From Fibrobacter sp. UBA1765 (GTDB lineage Bacteria > Fibrobacterota > Fibrobacteria > Fibrobacterales > Fibrobacteraceae), in assembly GCA_002314675.1 (NCBI GenBank), contig DCGZ01000085.1, positions 1 through 18,658 on the forward strand: a DNA stretch of 18,658 nt, read 5' to 3'. The notes below the pieces were generated by a model. That model saw only the letters and a list, made by a program, of their open reading frames with translations, was not told the origin of the DNA and made no database searches. This document shows, piece by piece, positions 6,926 to 14,492 of the stretch (the first letter of the stretch is position 1; each line of letters starts with the position of its first letter). The position numbers and the translations under genes were made by a program.

Positions 6926-6937
6926 TAGAGAAACCCT

Positions 6938-7729
6938 ATGCCTAACGTAAAAATTGATCCGAATGATGTGATGATACAGCTTCGCGGCTTAAAGAAAAGC
7001 TTTGGCCGCCAGGACGTTCTGCTTGATGTAAATCTTGATATCCGTCGTGGTGAAACCATGGTTGTCATTGGTCAGTCCGGTGGCGGTAAGTCCGTTATTT
7101 TAAAGCACATGATCGGCCTTTTGCAGCCGGATGGTGGTGAAGTGAAGGTCGATGGTGTAACGATCAGTACCCCGAAGTTTTTTGACACGCATACGATCCG
7201 CCGCAAAATGGGCATGCTCTTCCAGATGGGTGCTTTGTTCGACTCCATGACAACTGGCGAAAACATTGCATTTGCTCTTCGAGAACACCATCCGGAACTT
7301 TCTGAAAAGGAAATCCAGGACGCGGTTACAGAAAAACTTGAAATGATCAACTTGAAGCCTGAATTCCGTACAAAGATGCCGTCGGAACTTTCTGGCGGTA
7401 TGCGTAAGCGTGTGGCCCTTGCACGTGCCATTGCCTTGAAGCCAGAAATCCTCTTGTACGACGAACCGACGACTGGCCTTGACCCGATTACAAGTGACGT
7501 GATTAACGATCTTATTCTTGACATGCAGAAAAAGCTTGGCGTGACTTCTGTCGTTGTTACCCATGACATGGTGAGCGCCTTCAAGGTCGCGGACCGCATC
7601 GCCATGCTCTACAAGGGTCGTATCATTGAAGTCGGTACAGTTGACGAAATCAAGAATACCGCTAACCCGTTCGTGCACCAGTTCATTACCGGCCAGCGCA
7701 AAATCAATGTAGAAGACAACAATCAATAA
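6938..7729 (+). CDS. mlaF: MlaF-family ABC transporter ATP-binding protein
   Basis: Cytoplasmic ATPase that powers the Mla-type lipid transporter together with MlaE. The 263 residues contain a full ABC set: Walker A GQSGGGKS at 45-52 (Lys51), signature LSGGMRKR at 151-158, Walker B ILLYDE at 171-176 followed by the D-loop TTGLD, and the switch His209 in VVVTHD. QMGALFDSMT in the Q-loop region is typical of the MlaF branch and sets it apart from importer ATPases. The order mlaE then mlaF supports a shared transporter, although the usual tight spacing is broken by the repeat-rich gap. The start ATG has only a weak purine stretch (AGAGAAA) upstream. The gene ends at a terminator (7756-7783). Confidence 0.94.
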   Translation: MPNVKIDPNDVMIQLRGLKKSFGRQDVLLDVNLDIRRGETMVVIGQSGGGKSVILKHMIGLLQPDGGEVKVDGVTISTPKFFDTHTIRRKMGMLFQMGALFDSMTTGENIAFALREHHPELSEKEIQDAVTEKLEMINLKPEFRTKMPSELSGGMRKRVALARAIALKPEILLYDEPTTGLDPITSDVINDLILDMQKKLGVTSVVVTHDMVSAFKVADRIAMLYKGRIIEVGTVDEIKNTANPFVHQFITGQRKINVEDNNQ

Positions 7730-7755
7730 ATAATCATCTTTATAGTAACTAAAAG

Positions 7756-7783
7756 AAGGCTCCATTTGCGTGGAGTCTTTTTG
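7756..7783 (+). terminator. Intrinsic terminator of mlaF
   Basis: AAGGCTCCA (7756-7764) pairs with TGGAGTCTT (7771-7779) with one G-T wobble and a six-base loop, followed by a T-rich tail. It ends the dnaB-mlaE-mlaF direction of transcription. Confidence 0.85.
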
Positions 7784-7861
7784 TTTTGCTTTTTTACCCT
7801 TTTGTCTAGAAAAAGCGTTTTTCTTATTCTGTTGGTAACCTAAAAATGTAATATTGAAATC

Positions 7862-9310
7862 GTGAGAAGACTTGCGTTTATACTTGTGATCCTTTGTGCT
7901 TGTGTCGGTGCTTTCGCCTTCGAGGTTCAGCCGACCAGGGCGGATTCGACTTATGCGCAAGCAATGCTTCTTGAGTCAGGGATCCCGAGGCACGAAGAGG
8001 CCTTGCCGGGCATATTTCCCTTTGCAGAAGTATTGGCCTTGAATGTGGTTGTGTGGGGGTACGACCGTTTTGTGACCGATGCACATTATGCGCGCGTGAC
8101 TCCGCAAATTTGGAAGCGCAACTTGCATGAGGGTTGGAAATGGGACGATAACCATTGGGGCATAAATTTTTTTGGGCATCCATACCAGGGTGTGTATTAC
8201 TTTGCTTCTGCTCGTTCTGCAGGCTTTGGGTTTTATCCGAGTTTTCTTTTTACGATGCTTGGTTCCTGGGAATGGGAACATTTTGGAGAACGCGAATATC
8301 CGGCTCCAAATGACTTGATAACGACAAGTGTCGGGGGAGCCCTTTATGGCGAAATTTTGTTTAGGCTTTCTAGGCGTTTGCTTGCCGAGCCTGATCCGAC
8401 TTGGATGGAACAGGCCGGTTCCTTTGTTTTGCATCCGCTCAGTTACGTACATTGGAAAGTTGATGGATTAAGGCCGAATGACCCTGGCTACAAGCCGTTG
8501 AATATGAGTCTTGCCTTTGGGGGAGGCTATCGGCTTGGCAGTGATTATCGCTATGACGAATTGCGTGCAAATCGCCTTGATGATGAATGGAAGGAATTTT
8601 TTGGCTTTGGCGATTTGTCTGTTGAATATGGAAACCCAGATAGAAAGGTTAAGGAGGCTGCCGAGTATTTTACTGTAGATATTCGCTATGAACACGGTCA
8701 GCATGAGCGCCTGTTCAATATGAATACTTCGGCAAAGCTTTATAGTTTTCATCAGTCCGACCATAGGGGCGCATGGACCGATGTTGCTCCGACATTGAAC
8801 TTTGATACTTTCTATGGCGACCTTGTTGAAATGGGAAACTTGTCCTTAGGGCTTCGTCTTGATTTGAGCTTGCCGCTTTATAGGGAAATCAAGCTCCGCT
8901 ATATTACGGAACCGGGCTTTTTGTTCTTTGGCTCTACAGACTTTAATTACAATGAATTGCTTTCTGAAATGGTAAAGGACTATGAGGTTACCAGGGACTA
9001 CCAGTATAATTATGGCGTGAAAATGATGACTAGCCTTGGCCTGAATTTTTGGGACCGCTTTTTCTTTAAGGACCGTTTTATGGGATATTTGATGAAAACG
9101 ATGCCTGGGACGGAACCGCATTATGGCGCAAAAGGCTATGATATTGTGGGCGCGAACCAATTAAGCCTCGAAGCCTATGTGACAGAACGTGTAAATGTTG
9201 GTGTACGGGTGGACTCTTATTTCAAGGTGTCGGCCTATACAGGTGACTTGTTTGAGCCAATGTCTAGAATGTTCCATTCCATTGGAATTTACAATAGGGT
9301 AAGTTTTTAG
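7862..9310 (+). CDS. DUF3943-family outer-membrane protein
   Basis: A 482-residue envelope protein of unknown function. Residues 1-20 are a signal peptide (MRRLAFILVILCACVGAFAF). Residues about 90-170 carry the conserved block I associate with DUF3943: WDDNHWGINFFGHPYQG, then YFASARSAG, GSWEWEHFGE, and PNDLITTSVGGALYGE. The rest is rich in alternating strand patterns with aromatic girdles and ends in NRVSF, a typical terminal Phe for barrel assembly, so it is likely inserted in the outer membrane. The start is a GTG at 7862, selected because the signal peptide begins there; there is no clear ribosome binding site. A TAATAT at 7849-7854 is very close to the start. The gene is flanked by terminators on both sides, so it is probably monocistronic. 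Confidence 0.82.
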   Translation: MRRLAFILVILCACVGAFAFEVQPTRADSTYAQAMLLESGIPRHEEALPGIFPFAEVLALNVVVWGYDRFVTDAHYARVTPQIWKRNLHEGWKWDDNHWGINFFGHPYQGVYYFASARSAGFGFYPSFLFTMLGSWEWEHFGEREYPAPNDLITTSVGGALYGEILFRLSRRLLAEPDPTWMEQAGSFVLHPLSYVHWKVDGLRPNDPGYKPLNMSLAFGGGYRLGSDYRYDELRANRLDDEWKEFFGFGDLSVEYGNPDRKVKEAAEYFTVDIRYEHGQHERLFNMNTSAKLYSFHQSDHRGAWTDVAPTLNFDTFYGDLVEMGNLSLGLRLDLSLPLYREIKLRYITEPGFLFFGSTDFNYNELLSEMVKDYEVTRDYQYNYGVKMMTSLGLNFWDRFFFKDRFMGYLMKTMPGTEPHYGAKGYDIVGANQLSLEAYVTERVNVGVRVDSYFKVSAYTGDLFEPMSRMFHSIGIYNRVSF

Positions 9311-9321
9311 GCATTTTATAG

Positions 9322-9352
9322 TGGCTGTTGTCTATTGACAACGGCTTTTTTG
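9322..9352 (+). terminator. Intrinsic terminator of the DUF3943 gene
   Basis: GCTGTTGTC (9324-9332) pairs with GACAACGGC (9337-9345) over a TATT loop, one wobble pair, followed directly by seven T residues. A strong, simple terminator. Confidence 0.92.
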
Positions 9353-9465
9353 TTATACATATACCATTTTCCATTTTTTCTACATATTTTTAGGGTAGGA
9401 TATTAGATTGTTCTTTTTCAAGAATTGCATGTAACGAAAAATTGAGCTTTTAAACATTTTCTTGC

Positions 9466-9490
9466 ATCTTGATCTTGTATCTAGTATCTA
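9466..9490 (+). repeat. Short tandem motifs in the PL11 leader
   Basis: Two ATCTTG hexamers (9466-9477) are followed by TATCTAG and TATCTA (9478-9490), a period-7 pair. This sits 22 bases before the lyase start. The rest of the gap 9353-9512 is AT-rich with no recognised gene or clear promoter. The motif resembles the other microrepeats in the window gaps in style but not in sequence. Confidence 0.45.
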
Positions 9491-9512
9491 TAAATTAGGG
9501 ATTTGGGGTTAT

Positions 9513-12446
9513 ATGAAAAAACTTTGCTCTACGATTGCTCTTGCCTGCGCTCTTGGCGTTGGCTCTGTAAATGCAGCTCGTCAAATGGAGGCTCTTGATA
9601 GGGGCCTTGTGGCTGTAAAAACGACTTCAGGCGTGTTCCTTAGCTGGCGCGTTCTTGGAACTGATGGCTCGGCTGTTGGCTTTAACTTGTATCGCGATGG
9701 CGCAAAGATTGCAAGTTTTAGCGGTACAGATGCAAGTAACTATGTAGATGCACAAGGTAGCACTTCTAGCAAATATGCAATTCGCCCTGTTGTTGCAGGC
9801 GTTGAAAAATCTGCCGACAAGACTGTTTCTGTTTGGGGTGAACAAAAGCTGACTATCAATTTGGACCGCCCGGCAGCTGGTTCTGATTATACCTATAGCC
9901 CAAACGATATTGCCGTTGGCGATGTGGATGGCGATGGCGAATATGAACTCATTTTGAAGTGGGATCCGAGCAATTCTAAGGATAACTCGCAAAAGGGCAA
10001 GACCGGCAAGGTTTATATTGATTGCTATAAGTTTAATGGAAAAAAGCTTTGGCGCATTGACCTTGGCGTAAACATTCGTGCTGGCGCCCACTATACGCAA
10101 ATGCTTGTGGGCGACTATGATAGCGATGGCAAGGCGGAAGTTGCGTTTAAAACGGCTCCCGGTACAAAGGATGGCTCTGGCAAGTATTTGAGCAAGGGCC
10201 CTGCAGCAAGCGTAGACCATAGCAAGGATTATCGAAATTCAAATGGTTATGTTTTGAGCGGTGAAGAATTCCTTACTATTTTCAATGGTGAAACCGGCGT
10301 TGAAATGGCTACCGTAAACTTTAACCCGGGCCGTGGAACGGTAAGCAGCTGGGGCGATAGCTATGGCAACCGTGTAGACCGTTTTCTTGCAACAAACGCT
10401 TATTTAGATGGCCAAAAGCCTAGCATGGTTTTTCAGCGTGGCTATTACACTCGCATGGCAGTGACTGCATACGATTGGGATGGCAAGAGCTTGACGCAGC
10501 GCTGGTATTACAATGCAGCAACAAAGGGCAGTGAATGTTACGGCATGGGCAACCATAATATTTCTGCCGGTGACGTGGATGGTGACGGCTTTGATGAAAT
10601 CATTGAAGGCTCTTGTGCCATTGACCATAACGGTAAATTTATGTACCGTACAGGCAAGGGCCATGGCGATGCTATTCATTTTGGCGATTTGGACCCTGAT
10701 CACGCCGGTTTGGAAGTTTGGGAAGTACACGAAGAAAAACCTTATGGCTATGATTTGCACGATGCGCGTACAGGTGCAATTTTGTGGAGTGCAAATAGCG
10801 ACGCCGATAATGGCCGTGGTGTAGCGGCAGATGTTGATAGCACTAGCCGTGGCTATGAAATGTGGAGCGCTGCAAACTGGAATACCTATTCTGCAACTGG
10901 TAAGGTTTTGGCAACGAGCCGCCCTGCTTATAACTTCCGCATTTACTTTGACGGTGACTTGCTTGATGAACTTTTAGATAACACTACAATAAGCAAGTGG
11001 AACAGTTCTACTTCCAAAAGCTCAACATTACTTTCTATGCAGGGGAATAGCTGCAATTCCACCAAGGCAACGCCAAACTTTAGCGGTGACCTGTTTGGCG
11101 ACTGGCGTGAAGAAGTTATTTTGCATGATGGCGCTTCTAAGCTTTATGTGTATACCACAACGATTCCTACAAAGCACCGCTTGTATACCTTGGCTCACGA
11201 TCCGATTTACCGTAATGGCATGAGCTGGCAGAATACTGCCTATAACCAGCCTCCACATCTTGGTTTCTGGCTTGGTGCTGGTGTAAGTAAGGCCCCGACT
11301 CCAGATATTGTTCTTGTAGGTGGTGAAGCGGTTCCAAAAATTCCTGCAATTCAAAAACAGGGCGCTGGTTCCAGTTTCCAGACTGTGATGCTTGGCGATG
11401 CAATTATTGAATACGCCTTTGGCTATACGAATTGCACTGGCTTAAAGATTGAGGGCTTGCCAAGTGGCGTTACCGCAACTCAAGATGCTGCAAATAGCCG
11501 CTATGTGATCAAGGGAACGCCTAAGGCTGCAGGTGTCTATGAAATCAAGATTTCTACCGTAGGTGGTGATGCGGAGTTTGATGCTGCTACACGTACCGCT
11601 AGTATCACGGTTCTTGCGAAGGCGACAACTGTAGAAACTCCGACAGAAATTCTTTCGACTGTTGATGCCGCATTCCCGACAGATGGCGACGGTACGACGG
11701 ATACGAACCATGTCGGCTTTAATGGCAAGGGATTCTTTAACGTTACAAATTCTACAACAAGCTATGGCTTATGGAAATTGAATGCGATAGAGAGTGGCAA
11801 GGCGACATTTGTAATTCGCTATTCTTACACGCAGGCTGCAGGCAATGCTGATCGCCAAATGAAGCTTACCATTGCAGATGATTCCGGTAAGGTTACCGAC
11901 TATGGCATTGTAACATTTGCACCAACTGCTGATTGGGATACATGGAATACTGTTAGCGTTCCTGTAAATTTCGTGGAAGGCTTGAATGTCGTGACTTTGC
12001 AATCTATGTCGGAACAGGGTGGCCCGAACCTGGACGCTTTTGAATTTGATGTCAAGGGGGTAACTCTTTATGGCGAAGAATATGTCGACGAAGATTCTGA
12101 AACGATTGTAGAAGGTTCTAGCAGTTCTTCAGAAGCTCCTGAAAGTTCTTCTAGTTCTGATGAAGATTCCGATGATGCCGAAACTGATTTTATAGAAAAC
12201 TTGAAGGTTGCTCGCGGTGTACATTTGAATTTTGCTGATGCGACGATTGTTGCTCGCGAAGCTGGATTTGTGGAATTGAACCTGTTTGATGCCCGTGGCA
12301 AGTTGATGATGCACTTTGCGGATTATGTTTCGGCGGGGGCAACGAATGTGAATGGCCTTCGCAATTTGAAGAATGGTCTTTACTATGCTCAAGTAAAGTT
12401 CAACGGCAAGGTAAGCGCCGTTTCGCAACTGCGCAAAGTAAAGTAA
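9513..12446 (+). CDS. Secreted rhamnogalacturonan lyase (PL11-like), multidomain
   Basis: Predicted to cleave the rhamnogalacturonan I backbone of pectin by beta-elimination outside the cell. Domains along the 977 residues: signal peptide 1-21 (ends VNA); N-terminal beta-sandwich 22-110 (RQMEALDRGLVAV, GFNLYRDG) typical of PL11; an eight-bladed-propeller catalytic region about 115-605 with calcium-binding DVDGDGEYE, DYDSDGKAE and DVDGDGFDE, plus GDLFGDWREEV and LYTLAHDPIYRNGMSWQ; an Ig-like domain about 615-700; a CBM35/CBM6-like domain about 715-850; a Ser/Asp/Glu-rich linker about 868-890; and a C-terminal domain about 896-977 (LFDARGK, LKNGLYYAQVKFNGK) resembling type IX sorting domains. 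ATG 9513 begins the signal peptide; an in-frame TTG at 9462 would spoil it. The gene is monocistronic, between two terminators. Family assignment is strong; the domain borders are approximate. Confidence 0.92.
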   Translation: MKKLCSTIALACALGVGSVNAARQMEALDRGLVAVKTTSGVFLSWRVLGTDGSAVGFNLYRDGAKIASFSGTDASNYVDAQGSTSSKYAIRPVVAGVEKSADKTVSVWGEQKLTINLDRPAAGSDYTYSPNDIAVGDVDGDGEYELILKWDPSNSKDNSQKGKTGKVYIDCYKFNGKKLWRIDLGVNIRAGAHYTQMLVGDYDSDGKAEVAFKTAPGTKDGSGKYLSKGPAASVDHSKDYRNSNGYVLSGEEFLTIFNGETGVEMATVNFNPGRGTVSSWGDSYGNRVDRFLATNAYLDGQKPSMVFQRGYYTRMAVTAYDWDGKSLTQRWYYNAATKGSECYGMGNHNISAGDVDGDGFDEIIEGSCAIDHNGKFMYRTGKGHGDAIHFGDLDPDHAGLEVWEVHEEKPYGYDLHDARTGAILWSANSDADNGRGVAADVDSTSRGYEMWSAANWNTYSATGKVLATSRPAYNFRIYFDGDLLDELLDNTTISKWNSSTSKSSTLLSMQGNSCNSTKATPNFSGDLFGDWREEVILHDGASKLYVYTTTIPTKHRLYTLAHDPIYRNGMSWQNTAYNQPPHLGFWLGAGVSKAPTPDIVLVGGEAVPKIPAIQKQGAGSSFQTVMLGDAIIEYAFGYTNCTGLKIEGLPSGVTATQDAANSRYVIKGTPKAAGVYEIKISTVGGDAEFDAATRTASITVLAKATTVETPTEILSTVDAAFPTDGDGTTDTNHVGFNGKGFFNVTNSTTSYGLWKLNAIESGKATFVIRYSYTQAAGNADRQMKLTIADDSGKVTDYGIVTFAPTADWDTWNTVSVPVNFVEGLNVVTLQSMSEQGGPNLDAFEFDVKGVTLYGEEYVDEDSETIVEGSSSSSEAPESSSSSDEDSDDAETDFIENLKVARGVHLNFADATIVAREAGFVELNLFDARGKLMMHFADYVSAGATNVNGLRNLKNGLYYAQVKFNGKVSAVSQLRKVK

Positions 12447-12468
12447 AATCTATCTCGATAAAACAACA

Positions 12469-12500
12469 AGGTCGTGAAGCTTTATGCCTCACGACTTTTT
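12469..12500. terminator. Terminator between PL11 and M23 genes
   Basis: GTCGTGA (12471-12477) pairs with TCACGAC (12489-12495), followed by five T residues on the plus strand. It serves the lyase gene; in the opposite direction the U-tract is weaker (CCTTGTTGTTTT), so termination of the converging M23 gene is possible but less certain. Confidence 0.82.
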
Positions 12501-12525
12501 GTATAAAGAAAGCTTAAGAGGTGAA

Positions 12526-13584
12526 TTAGGAGCAGCGCAAAATTTGCCCTGCGCGAATGCGGTCGCTGCGAAGTCCGTTCAGTTGCTTGATTCTGCGAAC
12601 GCTTGTTCCATACTTGCGTGCAATGGAACCTAGCGTGTCGCCGCGGCGTACCTTGTAGATGCGGTGCTTTGAAAGTTCCTTTTGAATTGCTTCGTGGTCG
12701 GCTGAAGCTGTCTCTACATTGTAGGATGCAACATCCTTCTTTAAGCCACCATTTTCAAAATCAAAGACTGTTGTCGGGTCGATGTTGATTTGACCGTAGC
12801 GAATTTCAAAATGCAGGTGCGAACCTGTAGAACGTCCCGTGTTTCCGCCAAGACCAATGAGTTCACCGGCTTCAACCGTATCTCCGACTTTTTTCAGGCG
12901 CTTTGACAAGTGGCCGTAAACAGTGATGGTCCCGTTTTCGTGCTTGACTTTTAGGTAATGCCCGTAGCCACGGCGTTCGTACTGCGATGTAATGACTGTA
13001 CCCGGGAAAGCCGCTACAATGGAGTCGCCCTTGTATACCTTGACGTCGACACCGCGATGCAAGCGATAATGGCGAATGCCGTAGGGCGAGGTGATGCGTA
13101 CTGGATTTACGGTTGGTAGAGCGCCGTTTGAAAAATCGAGAGCTGCGACAAGCTCGTTCGAAACGCTGTCTACGGTGCTGGAATCGCTTTCGGCAATTTG
13201 TTCTTCTTCAGAATCTTTTTCGCCATTTTCTGGGATGTCTTCGCCATTTGGTTCCGTATCCTTGTCTTCTGAATCGGCTAGTTGCGAGTTTTCAAGGGAG
13301 TCTGCGGAAGCTTCTTGCTCCTCGAACTTTTCTACGGAATCTTCGACAGCCGTGCTGACCGTGGTAGAATCGGCTGTAGCTATAGGTGTTTCTACAAGTT
13401 CAGGCGCTTCTTCAGTTTCTTCTACGATTGCGTTTTGCTCGGCTGCGTTCTGTTGTGCAATTGCCGCGTCCAGTTCAGCATACCCGGAATGCGCTAGTGC
13501 ACGTATCGCGTCGCCGTTAACTTCGCTATTTGCGAATACAAAGGCTGTTGAGCATAAGATTACTGAAAGGTAGCGCTTGAACAT
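12526..13584 (-). CDS. M23 peptidase with C-terminal LysM
   Basis: Predicted zinc endopeptidase acting on peptidoglycan cross-links in the periplasm, or a related cell-wall scaffold. The 352 residues hold: signal peptide 1-18 (MFKRYLSVILCSTAFVFA); a long acidic low-complexity linker about 52-145, rich in Glu, Asp and Ser; an M23 (LytM) domain about 160-275 with the full zinc set, His176 and Asp180 (HRGVD), His225 (YGHL) and His258 (SHLHFE); and one LysM about 308-351 (YKVRRGDTLGSIARKYGTS) for glycan binding. All metal ligands are present, so it should be an active enzyme rather than an EnvC/NlpD-type activator, which usually lacks them. A TTG at 13591-13593 is in frame, but ATG 13584 fits the signal peptide better. 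It is divergent from scpB and convergent with the lyase gene. No clear ribosome binding site. Confidence 0.92.
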   Translation of the reverse strand: MFKRYLSVILCSTAFVFANSEVNGDAIRALAHSGYAELDAAIAQQNAAEQNAIVEETEEAPELVETPIATADSTTVSTAVEDSVEKFEEQEASADSLENSQLADSEDKDTEPNGEDIPENGEKDSEEEQIAESDSSTVDSVSNELVAALDFSNGALPTVNPVRITSPYGIRHYRLHRGVDVKVYKGDSIVAAFPGTVITSQYERRGYGHYLKVKHENGTITVYGHLSKRLKKVGDTVEAGELIGLGGNTGRSTGSHLHFEIRYGQINIDPTTVFDFENGGLKKDVASYNVETASADHEAIQKELSKHRIYKVRRGDTLGSIARKYGTSVRRIKQLNGLRSDRIRAGQILRCS

Positions 13585-13784
13585 TGCGTGCAAGTTTAGA
13601 AAAAAGCTTTTATAATGAAAGTTACATCATGCATATTTTATGGAAACTTATGTGAAAATAATCAAAACAACTGCTCAAAAATTATCTAGTAATGTGGGTT
13701 TTTGCAATGCGACAACGTTGATTTGGATTTTTGACTTTTGAAATGTGGCGGTGCCCTCCCTTAAATTTCTAACTTGCGTTTTGT
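13585..13784. other. Divergent intergenic region, M23 / scpB
   Basis: These 200 bases separate two divergent genes and should carry both promoters. TATAAT at 13611-13616 (plus) and TATAAA on the minus strand (13609-13614) overlap each other; neither has a good -35 at the usual distance. No hairpin, tandem repeat or gene is obvious, in contrast to the repeat-rich gaps elsewhere in the window. Confidence 0.5.
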
Positions 13785-14489
13785 ATGGAAAATGATGAAG
13801 TAAAGAAGGAAGCTGTAGACTCTGCAGAAGTTGAAGAATCTGCTGCTTCGGAATTACCGAAAATTAAAACTGCCGAAGAACTTGGCCGTGTGATTCAGGC
13901 TCTTGTTTTTGCATCTCCAGATGTTGTAACGCTCAAGCGTCTGCGTGAAATTCTCGGTGCGTTCATTACGCCGCAAATTGTAGGCGATGCACTCCGGGCT
14001 GCAAACGATTCCTTGAATCAAATCAATGCTCCTTTTGAAATTGTAGAACATGCTGGTGGCTATCGCTTTAGAACTCGAGCTGCATATTACCCTTGGGTTC
14101 GCGAGTTGTTCCCGGAAATAAATGCTCGCAGGCTTTCTCAGGCGGCGCTAGAAACCTTGGCTGTTGTAGCTTACCAGCAACCTATTACAAAGGCTTCGAT
14201 TGAAAATGTTCGTGGCGTTTCTTGTGACGGTCCGATTCGCAGCTTGCTAGAAAAAAAGTTTGTCGCTCTTGGCCCTCGCGCAGAAACTGTAGGTAACCCG
14301 TACACGTACGTTACCACTCCTGAATTTATGAAGTATTTTGGAATCAACAGGATCCCAGAAGACTTGCCGCGCCTTCGCGAATTTGATGAACTTATTTCTT
14401 CTGGTTTGCTTGTTCCGCAGTATGCAAAACCGGAAGCCTCTGAAGAACAATCTGGCGATGAAAACCAGGTTGAATTGACTATTGGGTAA
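13785..14489 (+). CDS. scpB: Segregation and condensation protein B
   Basis: Partner of ScpA in the SMC-ScpAB condensin complex that organises and segregates chromosomes. The 234 residues contain two winged-helix domains (about 32-108 and 115-190). The second carries the family block LSQAALETLAVVAYQQPITK at 117-136, then IENVRGVSCDGPIRSLLEK and TYVTTPEFMKYFGI; PEDLP follows. The acidic, Ala/Glu-rich first 25 residues and the tail after about 215 look disordered. No ScpA or SMC gene is in the window. There is no recognisable Shine-Dalgarno sequence before the ATG. The gene is followed after 3 nt by mutS, so the two are most likely cotranscribed and may be translationally linked. Confidence 0.93.
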   Translation: MENDEVKKEAVDSAEVEESAASELPKIKTAEELGRVIQALVFASPDVVTLKRLREILGAFITPQIVGDALRAANDSLNQINAPFEIVEHAGGYRFRTRAAYYPWVRELFPEINARRLSQAALETLAVVAYQQPITKASIENVRGVSCDGPIRSLLEKKFVALGPRAETVGNPYTYVTTPEFMKYFGINRIPEDLPRLREFDELISSGLLVPQYAKPEASEEQSGDENQVELTIG

Positions 14490-14492
14490 CTT

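Larger units (their letters stand above)
6689..6937. other. Repeat-filled gap between mlaE and mlaF
   Basis: No gene is seen. The gap holds direct repeats of AGGAGTCA (6701-6708 and 6714-6721), a tandem GAGTACA doublet near 6770-6780, an AT-rich middle section and a heptamer array at 6898-6925. The 14-bp AGTGACAGGAGTCA (6708-6721) recurs exactly at 18518-18531, and the TTAGAAGAC at 6685-6693 recurs at 18481-18489, so the two gaps share an element. No terminator hairpin was recognised, so read-through from mlaE into mlaF is possible. Confidence 0.7.

Noticed and set aside
9462..9512. TTG start that adds 17 residues to the lyase
   Set aside because: The signal peptide starts cleanly at ATG 9513, and the added sequence comes from the microrepeat leader.
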